This document shows, piece after piece, positions 1 through 10,306 of a stretch of DNA of 64,000 bases. The notes beneath the pieces were generated by a model. It made no database searches. It was not told where the DNA came from and saw nothing but the letters and a program-made list of their open reading frames with translations. The position numbers were made by a program, and so were the translations under genes. Every line of letters starts with the position of its first letter. Position 1 is the stretch's first letter. Source of the DNA: Verrucomicrobiaceae bacterium (GTDB taxonomy: Bacteria > Verrucomicrobiota > Verrucomicrobiia > Verrucomicrobiales > Verrucomicrobiaceae); the NCBI GenBank assembly GCA_016795465.1, contig JAEUHK010000019.1:30692-94691 (forward strand), given 5' to 3'.

Positions 1-3000
1 ATCATCGCCGGTTCGCCGCCTGCGGGCCTCTCGATGAACTCCAGCGGCCTCATCTCCGGCACGCCCGCCGCTTACGGCACCGGGAACTTCACCGTCCGCG
101 TCACGGATGCCTACAACTGCACGGCGAACCAGAGCTACTCCATCCTCATCAAGGGCCTCAGCCTCGGTGACATGGTCTTCGACGATGCGAACTACAACGG
201 CTACCACGACAACGACGAGCCCGGCGTCAAAGACGTGACCGTGGAGCTTTGGGACCCCGGTGCGGACAACGCCGTCGGCGGCAGCGGTCCGAATTCGGAC
301 CTCCTCATCACCTCGATGACCACCGGTGCGCTCGGCCAGTATCACTTCAACAACCTCCAGCCCGGCCATTATTACGTCCGCGTGCTCCCGCCGACGAATC
401 TGCGCATCCAGGGTGCGAATCCTGTGAACGCCGACAACGGCACCGATCGCGACAACAACGGCGTTTCCCAGCCAGGCGGACCTGGAACGGTCATTTACAC
501 CCCGGTGGTGCAGCTCACCACCAGTGGCGAGACCACCGCCGAGGACGGTGACAACGACACGGACTTCACGCTCGATGTGGGTCTCTTCCGCGGCATGACG
601 CTGGGCAATCTCGTGTGGCAGGACACGGACGACGACGGCATCAAGGACGCTGGCGAGACTGGCCTCAACGCTGTGGCCGTGGAAGTCTGGAATGCCGGTG
701 CGGATGGCAAGGTCGGCGGCACGGATGATGTGCTGCTGCAAAGCACCACGACAGCCTCCGGCGGCTTGTACTCCTTCAATGACCTGCCGCCGGTCACCGT
801 GTATGTGCGCCTCCCTGCTCCTCCGGCCGCCGCGCCGCTCTCCAGCAGCGCCACCAACTTGAGCGACAACGGTGTCGATAACGACGACAACGGCATCCAG
901 ATCAGCGGTGGGGCCATTTACAGCCCGATTGTGACTCTCTCGCCTGCGAACGAGCCCGGCACCGGCGGTGGAACGTATGTCGAAAACACCATCGACTTCG
1001 GTCTTCAGCCCATCACGCCCACGATCTACGTCTCAGCCACGCAGGATGACAGCATCCAGGTCTTCGATTCCGCCTCCGGTCTCTACAAGGGCAACCTCGT
1101 GAACACCTTCGGCAGCAGTCACAGCCAGGGCAATGGTGACTGGGGTGATGTGCCTTACTGCATCGAGCTCGGCCCGGATGGAAACTGGTATGCCGCGCAC
1201 TATGGCGCCAGCAACCTGCGCAAAATCTCCCCTTCCGGCACGGATCTAGGCACCGTGCTGAACAACAGCGTGGCCTCCGTCTCTTGGATCGCCACCTTTG
1301 CCATCGGCCCCGATGGAAACTTCTACGTCGTCGATGTGAATGGAAACCGCGTTGTGCGCTTCCAGGGCCCCGGTGGAGCCTCGCCCGGCTCTCCGATGGG
1401 CATCGCGCCTTACACCTTCATCAGCCAGACGGGCATCCTCGACATCAATTTCGGCCCGGATGGCAACATCTACCTGGTTGTCCAGACCGGCGGCACGCGT
1501 GAGATCCGCCGCCACAGCGCCACCACAGGAGCCTTCATCAATTCCATCGTCACCGACAACCAGATCGTCTCCATGGTGCCCGGCGGCCAGCCCATCGCCC
1601 TCATCTCGGGCATCGACATCCACGATTCCACTCTCTACGGCGTGAACCGTGCGGACGGCGAAATCTTCCGCATTGACCTCGCCGATCCTGCCGCTCCTGG
1701 CCTGCCGGAACTCGTCGCCACCATTTCCAGTGCTGGCAAAGGCTTCGTCGAGACCTCCGATGTCACCTTCAACCCGGGTGACGGCCGTCTTTACATCTCC
1801 GGCTTCAATTGGGGCAAGCCGGTCGTCGGCGGCGGCACCTTCACCAGCGGCTCGCTCGTGCGTGTGAACCCCGCCGGGGCACCGAACGGCACCGTCGATG
1901 TCTTTGAAGTGCCCATTCCGACACCTCCTGGTCCGAACAATGAAATCTGGCCCGGACCGCGTGATGTGGCCATCGGCAAGCCGCTGGCTCCGCTCGCCAA
2001 CTCCGTGGCCATCGGCTCCGTCGTCTGGAATGACACGGACGCGGACGGCATCCAGGACGCTGATGAGGCCGGCATCCCCGGTGTGAAGGTCGAGCTCTGG
2101 CGTGATGCCAATGGCATCAGCGGAGATGGTGCCGAGGCGCTCATTGGCTGGACCTTCACGAACTCTGGCGGCTTCTACTACTTCTCAGGCCAGGCACCGG
2201 GCGTTTACCAGGTGAAGATTCCCGTGTCGAACTTTGCCACCGGCCAGCCGCTCGCCGGCAGTGGCAACAGCAGCCCCATCACCGTCAACACGGACAATCA
2301 AACCGATGGTGATGACAACGGCAGCCAGCCCAGCGGCAGCAAGACCGTCGTCTTCAGCCCGCTCATCACCCTCTCGCCTGGCACCGAGCCCACAGGCAAC
2401 GGCACCTCCGGCACGGAACTGCGCCTCGGCGGCGAGCTCGATGATTACACCGTGGATGCGAATGGGGACATGACTGTCGATTTCGGCTTTGTGGAGCCCG
2501 GGAACATGGCCATCGGCAACCTTGTCTTCAATGACGCGAACGGAAACGGCCGCTTCGACAACGGTGAAGGCGTGAGCGATGCCACTGTCGAGCTCTACCA
2601 ATGGGGTGCGGTGCCCGGCACGGACCTGCCGTATGCCAGCACGGTCACTGATGGCGGCGGCCGCTACCTCTTCTCGAACCTCTTCCAAGGCCCCTACTTC
2701 GTGCACCTGCCCGCTTCGCAGTTCACGAATCTCGGAGACCTGCGCGGCCTCTACTCCCTGCCTGGCACCTCCGCGGGCGATGACAACGTGGGTGAGGATG
2801 GCGTGGACAGCACCACCCCATGGGTCACCGGCATCTCCTCCGGCCGTGTGAGCCTCGTGCGCAACAACGCCCCGCTGAACTCGGGCATCGAGACCGGCTT
2901 TGAATACACCACGGACGACGCCGATGACAAGAACACGGACCTCACCGTGGACCTCGGCCTCTTCCGCCCTGTCGCCGTGGGCAACCTCGTCTTTGGTGAT

Positions 3001-6000
3001 GCGAACTCGAACGGCACCTACGATGCGGGCGAGGGCATCAGCGGCGTGCGTGTCGAGCTCTACAAAGATACTCAGGTCCCCGGCGTGGATGCTCCGCAGA
3101 CTTATGCCACCACCGATGCCGCCGGCCGCTACTTCTTCGACTACCTGCTCGCGGGCAATTTCATCCTGCACATTCCCAAGTCCCAGTTCCTCAACAACAA
3201 GCCTCTCTTCCAGCGCATCTCGATCAACGAAGGTCTCTCCGGTGACGATGATGTGGGCGAGGACGGCATCAACGACGGTGATCCTTCCCTCAATGGTGTG
3301 TCCTCCCTCGTCGTCTCGCTCTATCCGGGCTCCTCTCCCACCTCGGACACAGGTGAGACGGGCTATGAGGCCTCCACGGATGATCAAAACGATGCTGCCA
3401 TCGACCTCACCGTGGACTTCGGCTTCCAGACACCCGTCGGCCTGGGCAACCTCGTTTACTTTGACTCGAATGGAAACGGCACCGCCGATCCCGGCGAGGG
3501 CGTCGATGGCGTGACTGTGGAGCTTTACCGCTCCGATCAGACGCCGGGCAGCGCCGTGCCGATCTTCACGCAGACCACCGCGGGTGGCGGCCGATACTTC
3601 TTCGATGCCCTGGCGGCGGGTGAATACATCGTTCACGTTCCGAAGGCCATGTTCGAGCCTGCCGGGCCGCTCGCCGGGCTGCAATCCGTCGTCGGAGCCT
3701 CTTCCTCCTCCATTGATGACAACACCTCCGGCAATGACAACGGCATCGATTCTGGTGCTCCGCAGCTCGAAGGCATCAGCTCCGCGGTCGTGGTGCTCGC
3801 CGTGAACGCTGAACCGAAGGAGAACGGCGGTGAGACCGGCACGGACAAGGACATGGATGCCTATGACGATGACAACTTCGACCTCACGATCGACTTTGGC
3901 TTCACCACCGCGAATCCGAACGCCGTGGGCCTCGGCAACCTCGTGTGGCGTGATCTCAACGGCAGCGGCGGCTATGACGCGGGTGAAGGTGTGGACGGTG
4001 TGACCGTGCAGCTCTTCCCCGGTGCCGCTGATCCGCTGGCCTCCTCCCCGCTCGCGCAGACGGTCACCAGCGGCGGCGGCGTGTACTACTTCGCGAACCT
4101 CTCGGAAGGCTCCTACAAGGTCTTCATCCCGGCCTCGCAGTTCGCCGCCGGCAAGCCGCTCGCAGGCTGGACCTCGATGCCGGGTGATGGAGCGGACAAT
4201 CAAAGTGATGACAACACCTTCGGCGGTGGTGACAACGGCATCGACGGCGCTGATCCGGCCTCCTTTGGCGTCGCTTCTGTGGCCATCGACCTGCTGCCAG
4301 GTGATGAACCTCTCAACTCCTTCGCGGAGACCGGAGCCTTCGCCTGGTATGATGACTTCAACGACGACAACGCCGACCTGACGGTGGACTTTGGCTTCTA
4401 CCGCTCCGTGGCCGTGGGGAACGTGATCTTCAAGGACGCCAACTACAATGGCATCTTTGACGCTGGTGAAGGCGTGACCGAGCCGGTCACCGTCGAGCTC
4501 TACGAATCCACCGCCGTGCTGCCCTTTGATGCGCCGGTGGCGACGGTCGAGACCGGCGAGGCCGGCTCCTATCTCTTCAGCGGGCTGAACCCCGGCAGCT
4601 ACTACATCCGCGTGGCTCCTATCAACTTCGAGCCCGGCATGCCGCTCTACAACCACGCCAGCGTCAGTGGAGTGCAGACGGGTGATGACAACCTCGGCGA
4701 GGACGGCATCGACCACGGCAATCCGCTCTCCGATGGCATCGTCAGCGGCATCTTCACCCTCTCACCCGTCAGCAGCCCCGTGGGCAGCCAGGAGGCCGGT
4801 TTCCTCGGCAGCAGCGATGACACGCAGGACGCCGCGGTAAATCTGACCATCGACTTCGGCTTCGTGCCGCGTGTGACCATCGGCAACCTCGTCTTTGACG
4901 ACGCGAACAATGACGGCCTCTTTGATCCCAACGTCGAAGCAGGCATCGAGGGCGTCACCGTCGAGCTTTGGACCAATGCGACGAACGCCACCGCGCCTGC
5001 CGCCACCACCACCACGCTCTACAACGGCACCTACAGCTTCTCCGTGGCCCCGGGCGGTTACTACATCAAGATCCCCGCATCGGAATTCGCCGAGGGCATG
5101 CCTCTGGCCAACCGCGTGCCGTCGAAGCCCTTCAGCGGTTACATGCCTGAAAACACCAATGGTGATGACGATGCCTCCCAGGATGCCTACACCAGCGGCA
5201 CCGTGTTCACCGATGGCGCACGCACGCCGCTCTTCACGATCCTGAAGGACACCGCGCCCACCACCACCTCTGGTGAGACGGGCTATCTGTCCGAGGGAGA
5301 TGACTTCGATGATGCCAATGCGGACCTCACCGTGGACCTCGGCTTCTCGCCGAAGCCGCTCACGGTGGGCAATCTCGTCTTCCGTGACCTCGATGGTGAC
5401 GCGAAATACACCGCCGCGGACTACGGCGTGCCAAACGTGGTCGTGAAGCTCTACAAGACCGGTGACGATCCCAACAACGCCTCCACACAGCCCGTTGCGC
5501 AGACCACCACGGCCGCGGACGGCTCCTTCCAGATCAATGCTTACGAGGTTGGCACCTACTTCCTCCATGTGCCGAAGAGTGAATTCGTCACCGGCAAGCC
5601 GCTCTTTGGAACCAGCCCGCTGTCCGGCGCAGGCGGTGACGACGGCGTCGATGACTCCACCGGCCAAAACGGCCTCTTCACCACCAATGCGATCAATGCG
5701 GGTGTCTCCACCGCCACCTTTGATCTCGACTACGGCACCGAGCCCACCACCACCGAGTCCGGTTTCCTCGGCTCCAGCGATGATGCCACGGATGCCGATG
5801 CCGACCTCACCATCGACTTCGGCTTCTCCGGCGGCACCACCCTCCAGCTCATGAGCATCGGCAATCTCGTCTTCAACGACGCGAACCATAACCTCGTCGC
5901 CGATGCCGGTGAGGGCGTGGCAGACGTCTGGATGCTGCTCCACCTGAACGAGGAGTCCCCCAACGGAAACGTGAACTACATCCGCTCCACCTACACGGAT

Positions 6001-8655
6001 GCGAACGGCCGCTACAGCTTCAACAACCTCAACCCCGGCGAGTACATCGTCCACGTCGCCGCGGACAACTTCAAAGCCTCCGCTCCGCACATGGGTGGTG
6101 CTCCCGGCCCGCTCTACCGCAAGCTCTCCCTCCGCCATAGCTCCATCGGCGATGATAACACCGGTGAGGACGGCCTCGATGACGAGCAGCCCGAGCTCCG
6201 CGGCATCAGCTCCGGTCCGGTGCTTCTTGTCTCAGGCAATGCCCCTGGCGGAGCTGCGGAGTCCGGCTTCCAGGGAACCTCCGACGATGGCGTGAACGAG
6301 CCGATGACCAATCTCACCATCGACTTCGGCTTCGACACCCGCATCGCTGCTGGCAACCTCGTCTTCCGTGACAACAACGCGGACGGCAAATACGTCGCCG
6401 GCACGGACACACCGCTCCCAGGCATCCTCGTCTATCTCCGCCATGTGGACACCACCACCGGCGTCCACACCACCATCGCCAAATCCACCACCGGCACGGA
6501 TGGCTCCTACCTCGTCGTCGGTCCGCCTGCCCTCGCGCCGCACCGTTACTACATCCACATTCCTGCCATGCAGTTCGCGGCGGGAGGTCCGCTGGAGTTC
6601 CTCACGCCCACCAGCTTCACGACCTTTGGTGATGACGACAATCAGAACCAAAACCTGCTCCCCTCCGCGAATCCTGAGGTGAACGGTGCCTCGACGGAAG
6701 TCAGCGATGTGGACATCCTGCCCGGACAGATGCCCACCGATGCCGCCGGTGAGGAAACCGGCTTCAACAAGACCTCCGACAACGACGACGACGCCAACAT
6801 CGACCTCACCGTGGACCTCGGCCTCAAGCCGAAGGCCATGATGGTCGGCAACCTCGTCTTCCGTGATGTGAACGGAAACAACATCTTCGACTCTGGCATC
6901 GACCTCCCGATGCCCGGCGTCGCCGTGCGCCTCTTCCAGGCGAGCCAGCCCATCACCGCCACACCGGTCTCCGAGACCATCACCGGTCCAAACGGCACCT
7001 ACACGCTCTACGCGAGCGCCTCCGCCGCTTACTACGTTCACATTCCCGGCGCCATGTTCCAGGCCGGAGCACCGCTCGCAGGGCTGACCTCCATCACCGG
7101 CAACGGCGGAACGGGTTCCAATGCGAACACCCTTCTCGATGACCTCTACGACGAAAACGGTCTCGATAACTCCAACCTGCCCGTCGATGGCATCCGCACC
7201 GGGAACTTCACCCTCGCCTACGGCAGCATGCCGCTGAACAGCACCACCACGCAGACTTTTGGCGAGAATGGCTACGAGTCGCAGATGGATGACCTCGCCG
7301 ATGCCTCCGGCCTCATGACAATCGATTTCGGCTTCAAGCTGCTCAATGCACCGCCGCTCTCCAATGCCGTCAGCAATGACCTTTCCGCCGTCGGAGCCTC
7401 CGCGCCTGCCTCACCCGCCAATACCTTCGCCGCCTGGAATACGCGGAACCTCGATCCTCTCGCCGATGCCGACTCTGACGGCCTCTCGAACCTCCTCGAA
7501 TACGCCCTCGGCACTCCGGCGGGTCATGGTCACCACGCCAGCCGCTTCCAGCTCGTGCAAAACAGCACCACCGGGCTCATCGACGCCGTCTTCAGCCGTG
7601 CCGCTACCACGCTCTCAGACGTCCGCTACAGCCTCGAAACCTCCAGTGACCTCCAGACGTGGAAGCCACTCACCAACACGCCGCGCCTCGCGCAGGTGAA
7701 CGGCCTCGTGCAGTCCACCACCGTCGCCATTGATCAAAATGACGCCTCTGGCTTCATCCGCCTCAAAGTGGCCCTCGATGCCGATTTGAACGGCACACCC
7801 GAATCCGTCACCACCTCCGCCATCCATGCCTGGAGCCGCATGCAGGCGCTCCCCGGCCGCCAGACGCTCTCCATGCCGCTGCTGCGTCCCGCCATCTTCC
7901 GTGGCACGGTGCAGACGGTGAATGAGGACACCCTCGTCATCCTCAATGGAGACAAGTCCATCCACGACAGCTTCACCGCTGATGAGAAATACTTCGTCGA
8001 GGTCCTCAGCGGCCCGCTCGCCGGTCGTGTGCTCGACTTGGAGACCACCAGCTCCACCGGCAACACCGTCACACTTGCCTCCACCGCCGATGCACGCCTC
8101 GCTGGAGCACGCATCGCCATCCGTCCGCATCACACACTGGCCTCGCTCATCCCCGCTGATTCGCTCTGCGGTGCGGCCGACTCCGCCTCCGCGGACCGCG
8201 TCATGTTCTTCGACACCGGCGTGAATGCCTTCCGCGTCTTCTGGATCATGAATGACGGCTCGAAGCTCCAGTGGGTGCGTGAAGGTGATGCCACGCTCAG
8301 CGATGCCTGCCAACGCGTCGTGCGCCCGCAGGAGGGCATGCTGCTGCAAATCCGCGATCAAGCCTCCACCATCACGCTGTTTGGTGAGCTGCGCCTCACG
8401 CCGGAGCCTGCTGCCACTGGCACGCAGTTCCGCGGCACCGGTTCGGTGCTCCCGCAGCCGCCTTCCTCCCTTGAGGTCAGCCCTGGCTCCAAACTCCGCC
8501 TGTGGAGCGGAGATGCCGATCCGGCCACCGGCACCTATTGGAACTACCAGCTCGATCCCGCCGCCCAGTGGATCGATGCCCGCACCAGCCTGAATGTCTC
8601 CACGCAGAAGCTCCTGCTGCCCTTCCGCGCCCACTTCCTCACCCCGGCCAATTGA
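1..8655 (+). CDS. Giant SdrD-B repeat surface protein (5' truncated by window)
   Basis: The reading frame is open from base 1, and the first residues already look like a cadherin/He_PIG-type Ig domain, so the true start lies upstream. I count 13 SdrD-B-like repeats, starting near 155, 595, 2007, 2507, 2971, 3436, 3925, 4410, 4873, 5357, 5851, 6342 and 6838. Each opens with a core like IGNLVFNDANGNG...D.GE, an acidic loop typical of calcium-binding B repeats. Between repeats 2 and 3 (about 1020-1980) lies a roughly 320-residue NHL/beta-propeller-like insert. The C-terminus has the DADSDGLSNLLEYALG motif (about 7466-7513), then an SSDLQTW segment and a tail resembling the verrucomicrobial TIGR02597-type domain (from memory). 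The role is probably a cell-surface or secreted adhesin or matrix protein. No LPXTG or PEP-CTERM signal is present at the end. Confidence 0.85.
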   Translation: MIAGSPPAGLSMNSSGLISGTPAAYGTGNFTVRVTDAYNCTANQSYSILIKGLSLGDMVFDDANYNGYHDNDEPGVKDVTVELWDPGADNAVGGSGPNSDLLITSMTTGALGQYHFNNLQPGHYYVRVLPPTNLRIQGANPVNADNGTDRDNNGVSQPGGPGTVIYTPVVQLTTSGETTAEDGDNDTDFTLDVGLFRGMTLGNLVWQDTDDDGIKDAGETGLNAVAVEVWNAGADGKVGGTDDVLLQSTTTASGGLYSFNDLPPVTVYVRLPAPPAAAPLSSSATNLSDNGVDNDDNGIQISGGAIYSPIVTLSPANEPGTGGGTYVENTIDFGLQPITPTIYVSATQDDSIQVFDSASGLYKGNLVNTFGSSHSQGNGDWGDVPYCIELGPDGNWYAAHYGASNLRKISPSGTDLGTVLNNSVASVSWIATFAIGPDGNFYVVDVNGNRVVRFQGPGGASPGSPMGIAPYTFISQTGILDINFGPDGNIYLVVQTGGTREIRRHSATTGAFINSIVTDNQIVSMVPGGQPIALISGIDIHDSTLYGVNRADGEIFRIDLADPAAPGLPELVATISSAGKGFVETSDVTFNPGDGRLYISGFNWGKPVVGGGTFTSGSLVRVNPAGAPNGTVDVFEVPIPTPPGPNNEIWPGPRDVAIGKPLAPLANSVAIGSVVWNDTDADGIQDADEAGIPGVKVELWRDANGISGDGAEALIGWTFTNSGGFYYFSGQAPGVYQVKIPVSNFATGQPLAGSGNSSPITVNTDNQTDGDDNGSQPSGSKTVVFSPLITLSPGTEPTGNGTSGTELRLGGELDDYTVDANGDMTVDFGFVEPGNMAIGNLVFNDANGNGRFDNGEGVSDATVELYQWGAVPGTDLPYASTVTDGGGRYLFSNLFQGPYFVHLPASQFTNLGDLRGLYSLPGTSAGDDNVGEDGVDSTTPWVTGISSGRVSLVRNNAPLNSGIETGFEYTTDDADDKNTDLTVDLGLFRPVAVGNLVFGDANSNGTYDAGEGISGVRVELYKDTQVPGVDAPQTYATTDAAGRYFFDYLLAGNFILHIPKSQFLNNKPLFQRISINEGLSGDDDVGEDGINDGDPSLNGVSSLVVSLYPGSSPTSDTGETGYEASTDDQNDAAIDLTVDFGFQTPVGLGNLVYFDSNGNGTADPGEGVDGVTVELYRSDQTPGSAVPIFTQTTAGGGRYFFDALAAGEYIVHVPKAMFEPAGPLAGLQSVVGASSSSIDDNTSGNDNGIDSGAPQLEGISSAVVVLAVNAEPKENGGETGTDKDMDAYDDDNFDLTIDFGFTTANPNAVGLGNLVWRDLNGSGGYDAGEGVDGVTVQLFPGAADPLASSPLAQTVTSGGGVYYFANLSEGSYKVFIPASQFAAGKPLAGWTSMPGDGADNQSDDNTFGGGDNGIDGADPASFGVASVAIDLLPGDEPLNSFAETGAFAWYDDFNDDNADLTVDFGFYRSVAVGNVIFKDANYNGIFDAGEGVTEPVTVELYESTAVLPFDAPVATVETGEAGSYLFSGLNPGSYYIRVAPINFEPGMPLYNHASVSGVQTGDDNLGEDGIDHGNPLSDGIVSGIFTLSPVSSPVGSQEAGFLGSSDDTQDAAVNLTIDFGFVPRVTIGNLVFDDANNDGLFDPNVEAGIEGVTVELWTNATNATAPAATTTTLYNGTYSFSVAPGGYYIKIPASEFAEGMPLANRVPSKPFSGYMPENTNGDDDASQDAYTSGTVFTDGARTPLFTILKDTAPTTTSGETGYLSEGDDFDDANADLTVDLGFSPKPLTVGNLVFRDLDGDAKYTAADYGVPNVVVKLYKTGDDPNNASTQPVAQTTTAADGSFQINAYEVGTYFLHVPKSEFVTGKPLFGTSPLSGAGGDDGVDDSTGQNGLFTTNAINAGVSTATFDLDYGTEPTTTESGFLGSSDDATDADADLTIDFGFSGGTTLQLMSIGNLVFNDANHNLVADAGEGVADVWMLLHLNEESPNGNVNYIRSTYTDANGRYSFNNLNPGEYIVHVAADNFKASAPHMGGAPGPLYRKLSLRHSSIGDDNTGEDGLDDEQPELRGISSGPVLLVSGNAPGGAAESGFQGTSDDGVNEPMTNLTIDFGFDTRIAAGNLVFRDNNADGKYVAGTDTPLPGILVYLRHVDTTTGVHTTIAKSTTGTDGSYLVVGPPALAPHRYYIHIPAMQFAAGGPLEFLTPTSFTTFGDDDNQNQNLLPSANPEVNGASTEVSDVDILPGQMPTDAAGEETGFNKTSDNDDDANIDLTVDLGLKPKAMMVGNLVFRDVNGNNIFDSGIDLPMPGVAVRLFQASQPITATPVSETITGPNGTYTLYASASAAYYVHIPGAMFQAGAPLAGLTSITGNGGTGSNANTLLDDLYDENGLDNSNLPVDGIRTGNFTLAYGSMPLNSTTTQTFGENGYESQMDDLADASGLMTIDFGFKLLNAPPLSNAVSNDLSAVGASAPASPANTFAAWNTRNLDPLADADSDGLSNLLEYALGTPAGHGHHASRFQLVQNSTTGLIDAVFSRAATTLSDVRYSLETSSDLQTWKPLTNTPRLAQVNGLVQSTTVAIDQNDASGFIRLKVALDADLNGTPESVTTSAIHAWSRMQALPGRQTLSMPLLRPAIFRGTVQTVNEDTLVILNGDKSIHDSFTADEKYFVEVLSGPLAGRVLDLETTSSTGNTVTLASTADARLAGARIAIRPHHTLASLIPADSLCGAADSASADRVMFFDTGVNAFRVFWIMNDGSKLQWVREGDATLSDACQRVVRPQEGMLLQIRDQASTITLFGELRLTPEPAATGTQFRGTGSVLPQPPSSLEVSPGSKLRLWSGDADPATGTYWNYQLDPAAQWIDARTSLNVSTQKLLLPFRAHFLTPAN

Positions 8656-8657
8656 TC

Positions 8658-9023
8658 ATGCTCTTCAAAAACCTCCGCCAGGACCTTCGCATCGCCGATG
8701 CCTCACTTGAGGCCTCAGGTGCCCAGCGCAGCGCTGAAAAAGCCCATGGAAGACTCGAGCGTCTCGACGACCGCCTCAGCCACCTCGCCATGGTCACCGA
8801 GGCCCTCTGGCATCTGCTCAAGAGCAAAACCGGCTGGACGGACGAGATGCTGATGCAGGAACTCCAGCACATCGATGCCGCTGACGGCACCATCGACCAG
8901 CGTCGCACGCCACGCGCCATCAAATGCCACGCCTGCAATCGCAACCTCCCTGCCGATGGCCGCGACTGCATCTACTGCGGCGCACCTCCAGTGATGAGCT
9001 CGCCCTTCAGCAAGGCGTGGTAA
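8658..9023 (+). CDS. Small coiled-coil / zinc-ribbon protein
   Basis: This 121-residue protein starts 2 bases after the stop of the giant gene, at the ATG giving MLFKNLRQDL. The first two thirds is charged and helical, probably a short coiled coil (SAEKAHGRLERLDDRLSHLA). The last third carries CHAC and CIYC pairs separated by 12 residues, the arrangement of a zinc ribbon. There is no signal peptide or membrane segment, so it should be cytoplasmic. The tight spacing suggests co-transcription with the upstream gene, but no functional link is known. I do not recognise a named family. An in-frame start further upstream, inside the giant gene, is less likely because the extra residues are Arg/Pro-rich shadow sequence. 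Confidence 0.7.
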   Translation: MLFKNLRQDLRIADASLEASGAQRSAEKAHGRLERLDDRLSHLAMVTEALWHLLKSKTGWTDEMLMQELQHIDAADGTIDQRRTPRAIKCHACNRNLPADGRDCIYCGAPPVMSSPFSKAW

Positions 9024-10229
9024 TCACAACGCCGCCGCCAACTTGCCCGCGGCCTCACCAGTGGCCAGTGCCGTGCCCATGACCCGCGTGCTCGCCTGCG
9101 CACGATGCGTCGTCGAGAGGCAACGCCCGGCGACGAATACATTCGCGAGGTCTCGCGCCTGCAAGCAACCCGCGGGTATGCCGCAAGGGTTCAGCTCACG
9201 CGGGAAGAGCAGTTTGGGACCTTTCGCTGTTTCTCGGAGTTCCATCGGCCAGGTGGCAAAGGCCACGTCATCAGCACCGCGTCGGCTCGAAAGCAAATCT
9301 TCCTCCGTCAGCACCGCTTTGCCAATCCATCGACGGCTCTCACGCACGCCCGCACGGGCTGGCAGCGCCGCGATCCATGCCTCGCAAAAGGCCGCGTGCG
9401 CACCCCGCAAGTGATCCACGATCGCAAAGGCCAGCGCACGCCCTTTGACCTCCACAGCGGTCAAACTCACCGCCGAGGTGCTGTCGTAACTTTCATCGCC
9501 AGGAAGGTCGAGCGTCAAAAATACCTGCCCGCCTTCAATCGCGCGGAATTGAGCTCCAGCGGCCTCACGCGGCAGATGACCGCTTTGGATCGCCCGCACG
9601 ACCACCGCGGCCAGTTCCAGCGGCGAGACCTCGCTCACGCCCGCGATGCCCGCACAGTAAGCCGGCCGCAGCAGCTCATGGCTGGGCGCGAGCTCAAACG
9701 CATGCCCGGTGAGAGCCGCAAGCACGGCATCACCGCTCGCATCGACCACCGCTTTCGCCTTCACCTGCATCGAGGAGCCGCGGCAATGCAGCGTCACCTC
9801 GCTCACGCGACCGTTTTCCACCGCAGCGGCGATCACCGAGGTATGCAGCAGCACTTGCAGCCGCTCCTCCGCCTCACACCAGCGATCATAAAACGCCGCT
9901 AGACGCTGCGGCGAATGCATCAGCACATCCACACGCCCCATCCGCCGCCGCTCGCCGATGCCTTCCTCGATCAAGCGGCGCTCCAGCTCCTCCGGCAGAC
10001 CCGCGTTCGCGAGCTTCAGCGGCTCCGCCTCGCTCTCGCGCAGTTCATACAGCCCGCAAAACGAATGCACCAGCGCCGCCGTGCCAGCGCCACCGAGGCA
10101 TCCACCGCTTTCCACCAGCAAAACCTGCGCACCCGCCCGCGCCGCCGCGATGCCCGCGGCCACGCCAGCACTGCCGCCCCCGATGATCAGGACGTCGGGT
10201 TGGGCTTCAGGCATGGAAAAAGCAGCCAT
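9024..10229 (-). CDS. FAD-dependent oxidoreductase
   Basis: This 401-residue flavoprotein has an N-terminal dinucleotide-binding fold, DVLIIGGGSAGVAAGIAAA (GxGxxG), followed by LLVESGGCLGG as the strand-2 acid and flavin loop. A second FAD-contact region lies near the C-terminus (NVFVAGRCLSTTHRAQAS followed by TALATGEAAGKLAA). This is the layout of the FAD_oxidored (PF12831-type) family, many members of which act as secreted or cytoplasmic dehydrogenases of unknown substrate. No Tat signal is visible, so it is probably cytoplasmic. It converges with the zinc-ribbon gene with no bases between the two stop codons. It is the only minus-strand gene before the plus-strand redox run, so its regulation is separate. 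The substrate cannot be read from the sequence. Confidence 0.82.
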   Translation of the reverse strand: MAAFSMPEAQPDVLIIGGGSAGVAAGIAAARAGAQVLLVESGGCLGGAGTAALVHSFCGLYELRESEAEPLKLANAGLPEELERRLIEEGIGERRRMGRVDVLMHSPQRLAAFYDRWCEAEERLQVLLHTSVIAAAVENGRVSEVTLHCRGSSMQVKAKAVVDASGDAVLAALTGHAFELAPSHELLRPAYCAGIAGVSEVSPLELAAVVVRAIQSGHLPREAAGAQFRAIEGGQVFLTLDLPGDESYDSTSAVSLTAVEVKGRALAFAIVDHLRGAHAAFCEAWIAALPARAGVRESRRWIGKAVLTEEDLLSSRRGADDVAFATWPMELRETAKGPKLLFPRELNPCGIPAGCLQARDLANVFVAGRCLSTTHRAQASTRVMGTALATGEAAGKLAAAL

Positions 10230-10306
10230 CAGGCACGGTTTGCCCCGTCAGGCTCATTTTCCAATTTTCATTTTCCAGTTTTCACTTTTCACTCCGTTCC
10301 TTCACC

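Noticed and set aside
2185..4716. 843-residue minus-strand open frame within the SdrD-B gene
   Set aside because: It is a shadow of the repeat-rich coding strand: high GC and repeated codons keep the opposite frame open. The product is His/Val/Gly-rich without recognisable domains, and the plus frame has clear repeats.
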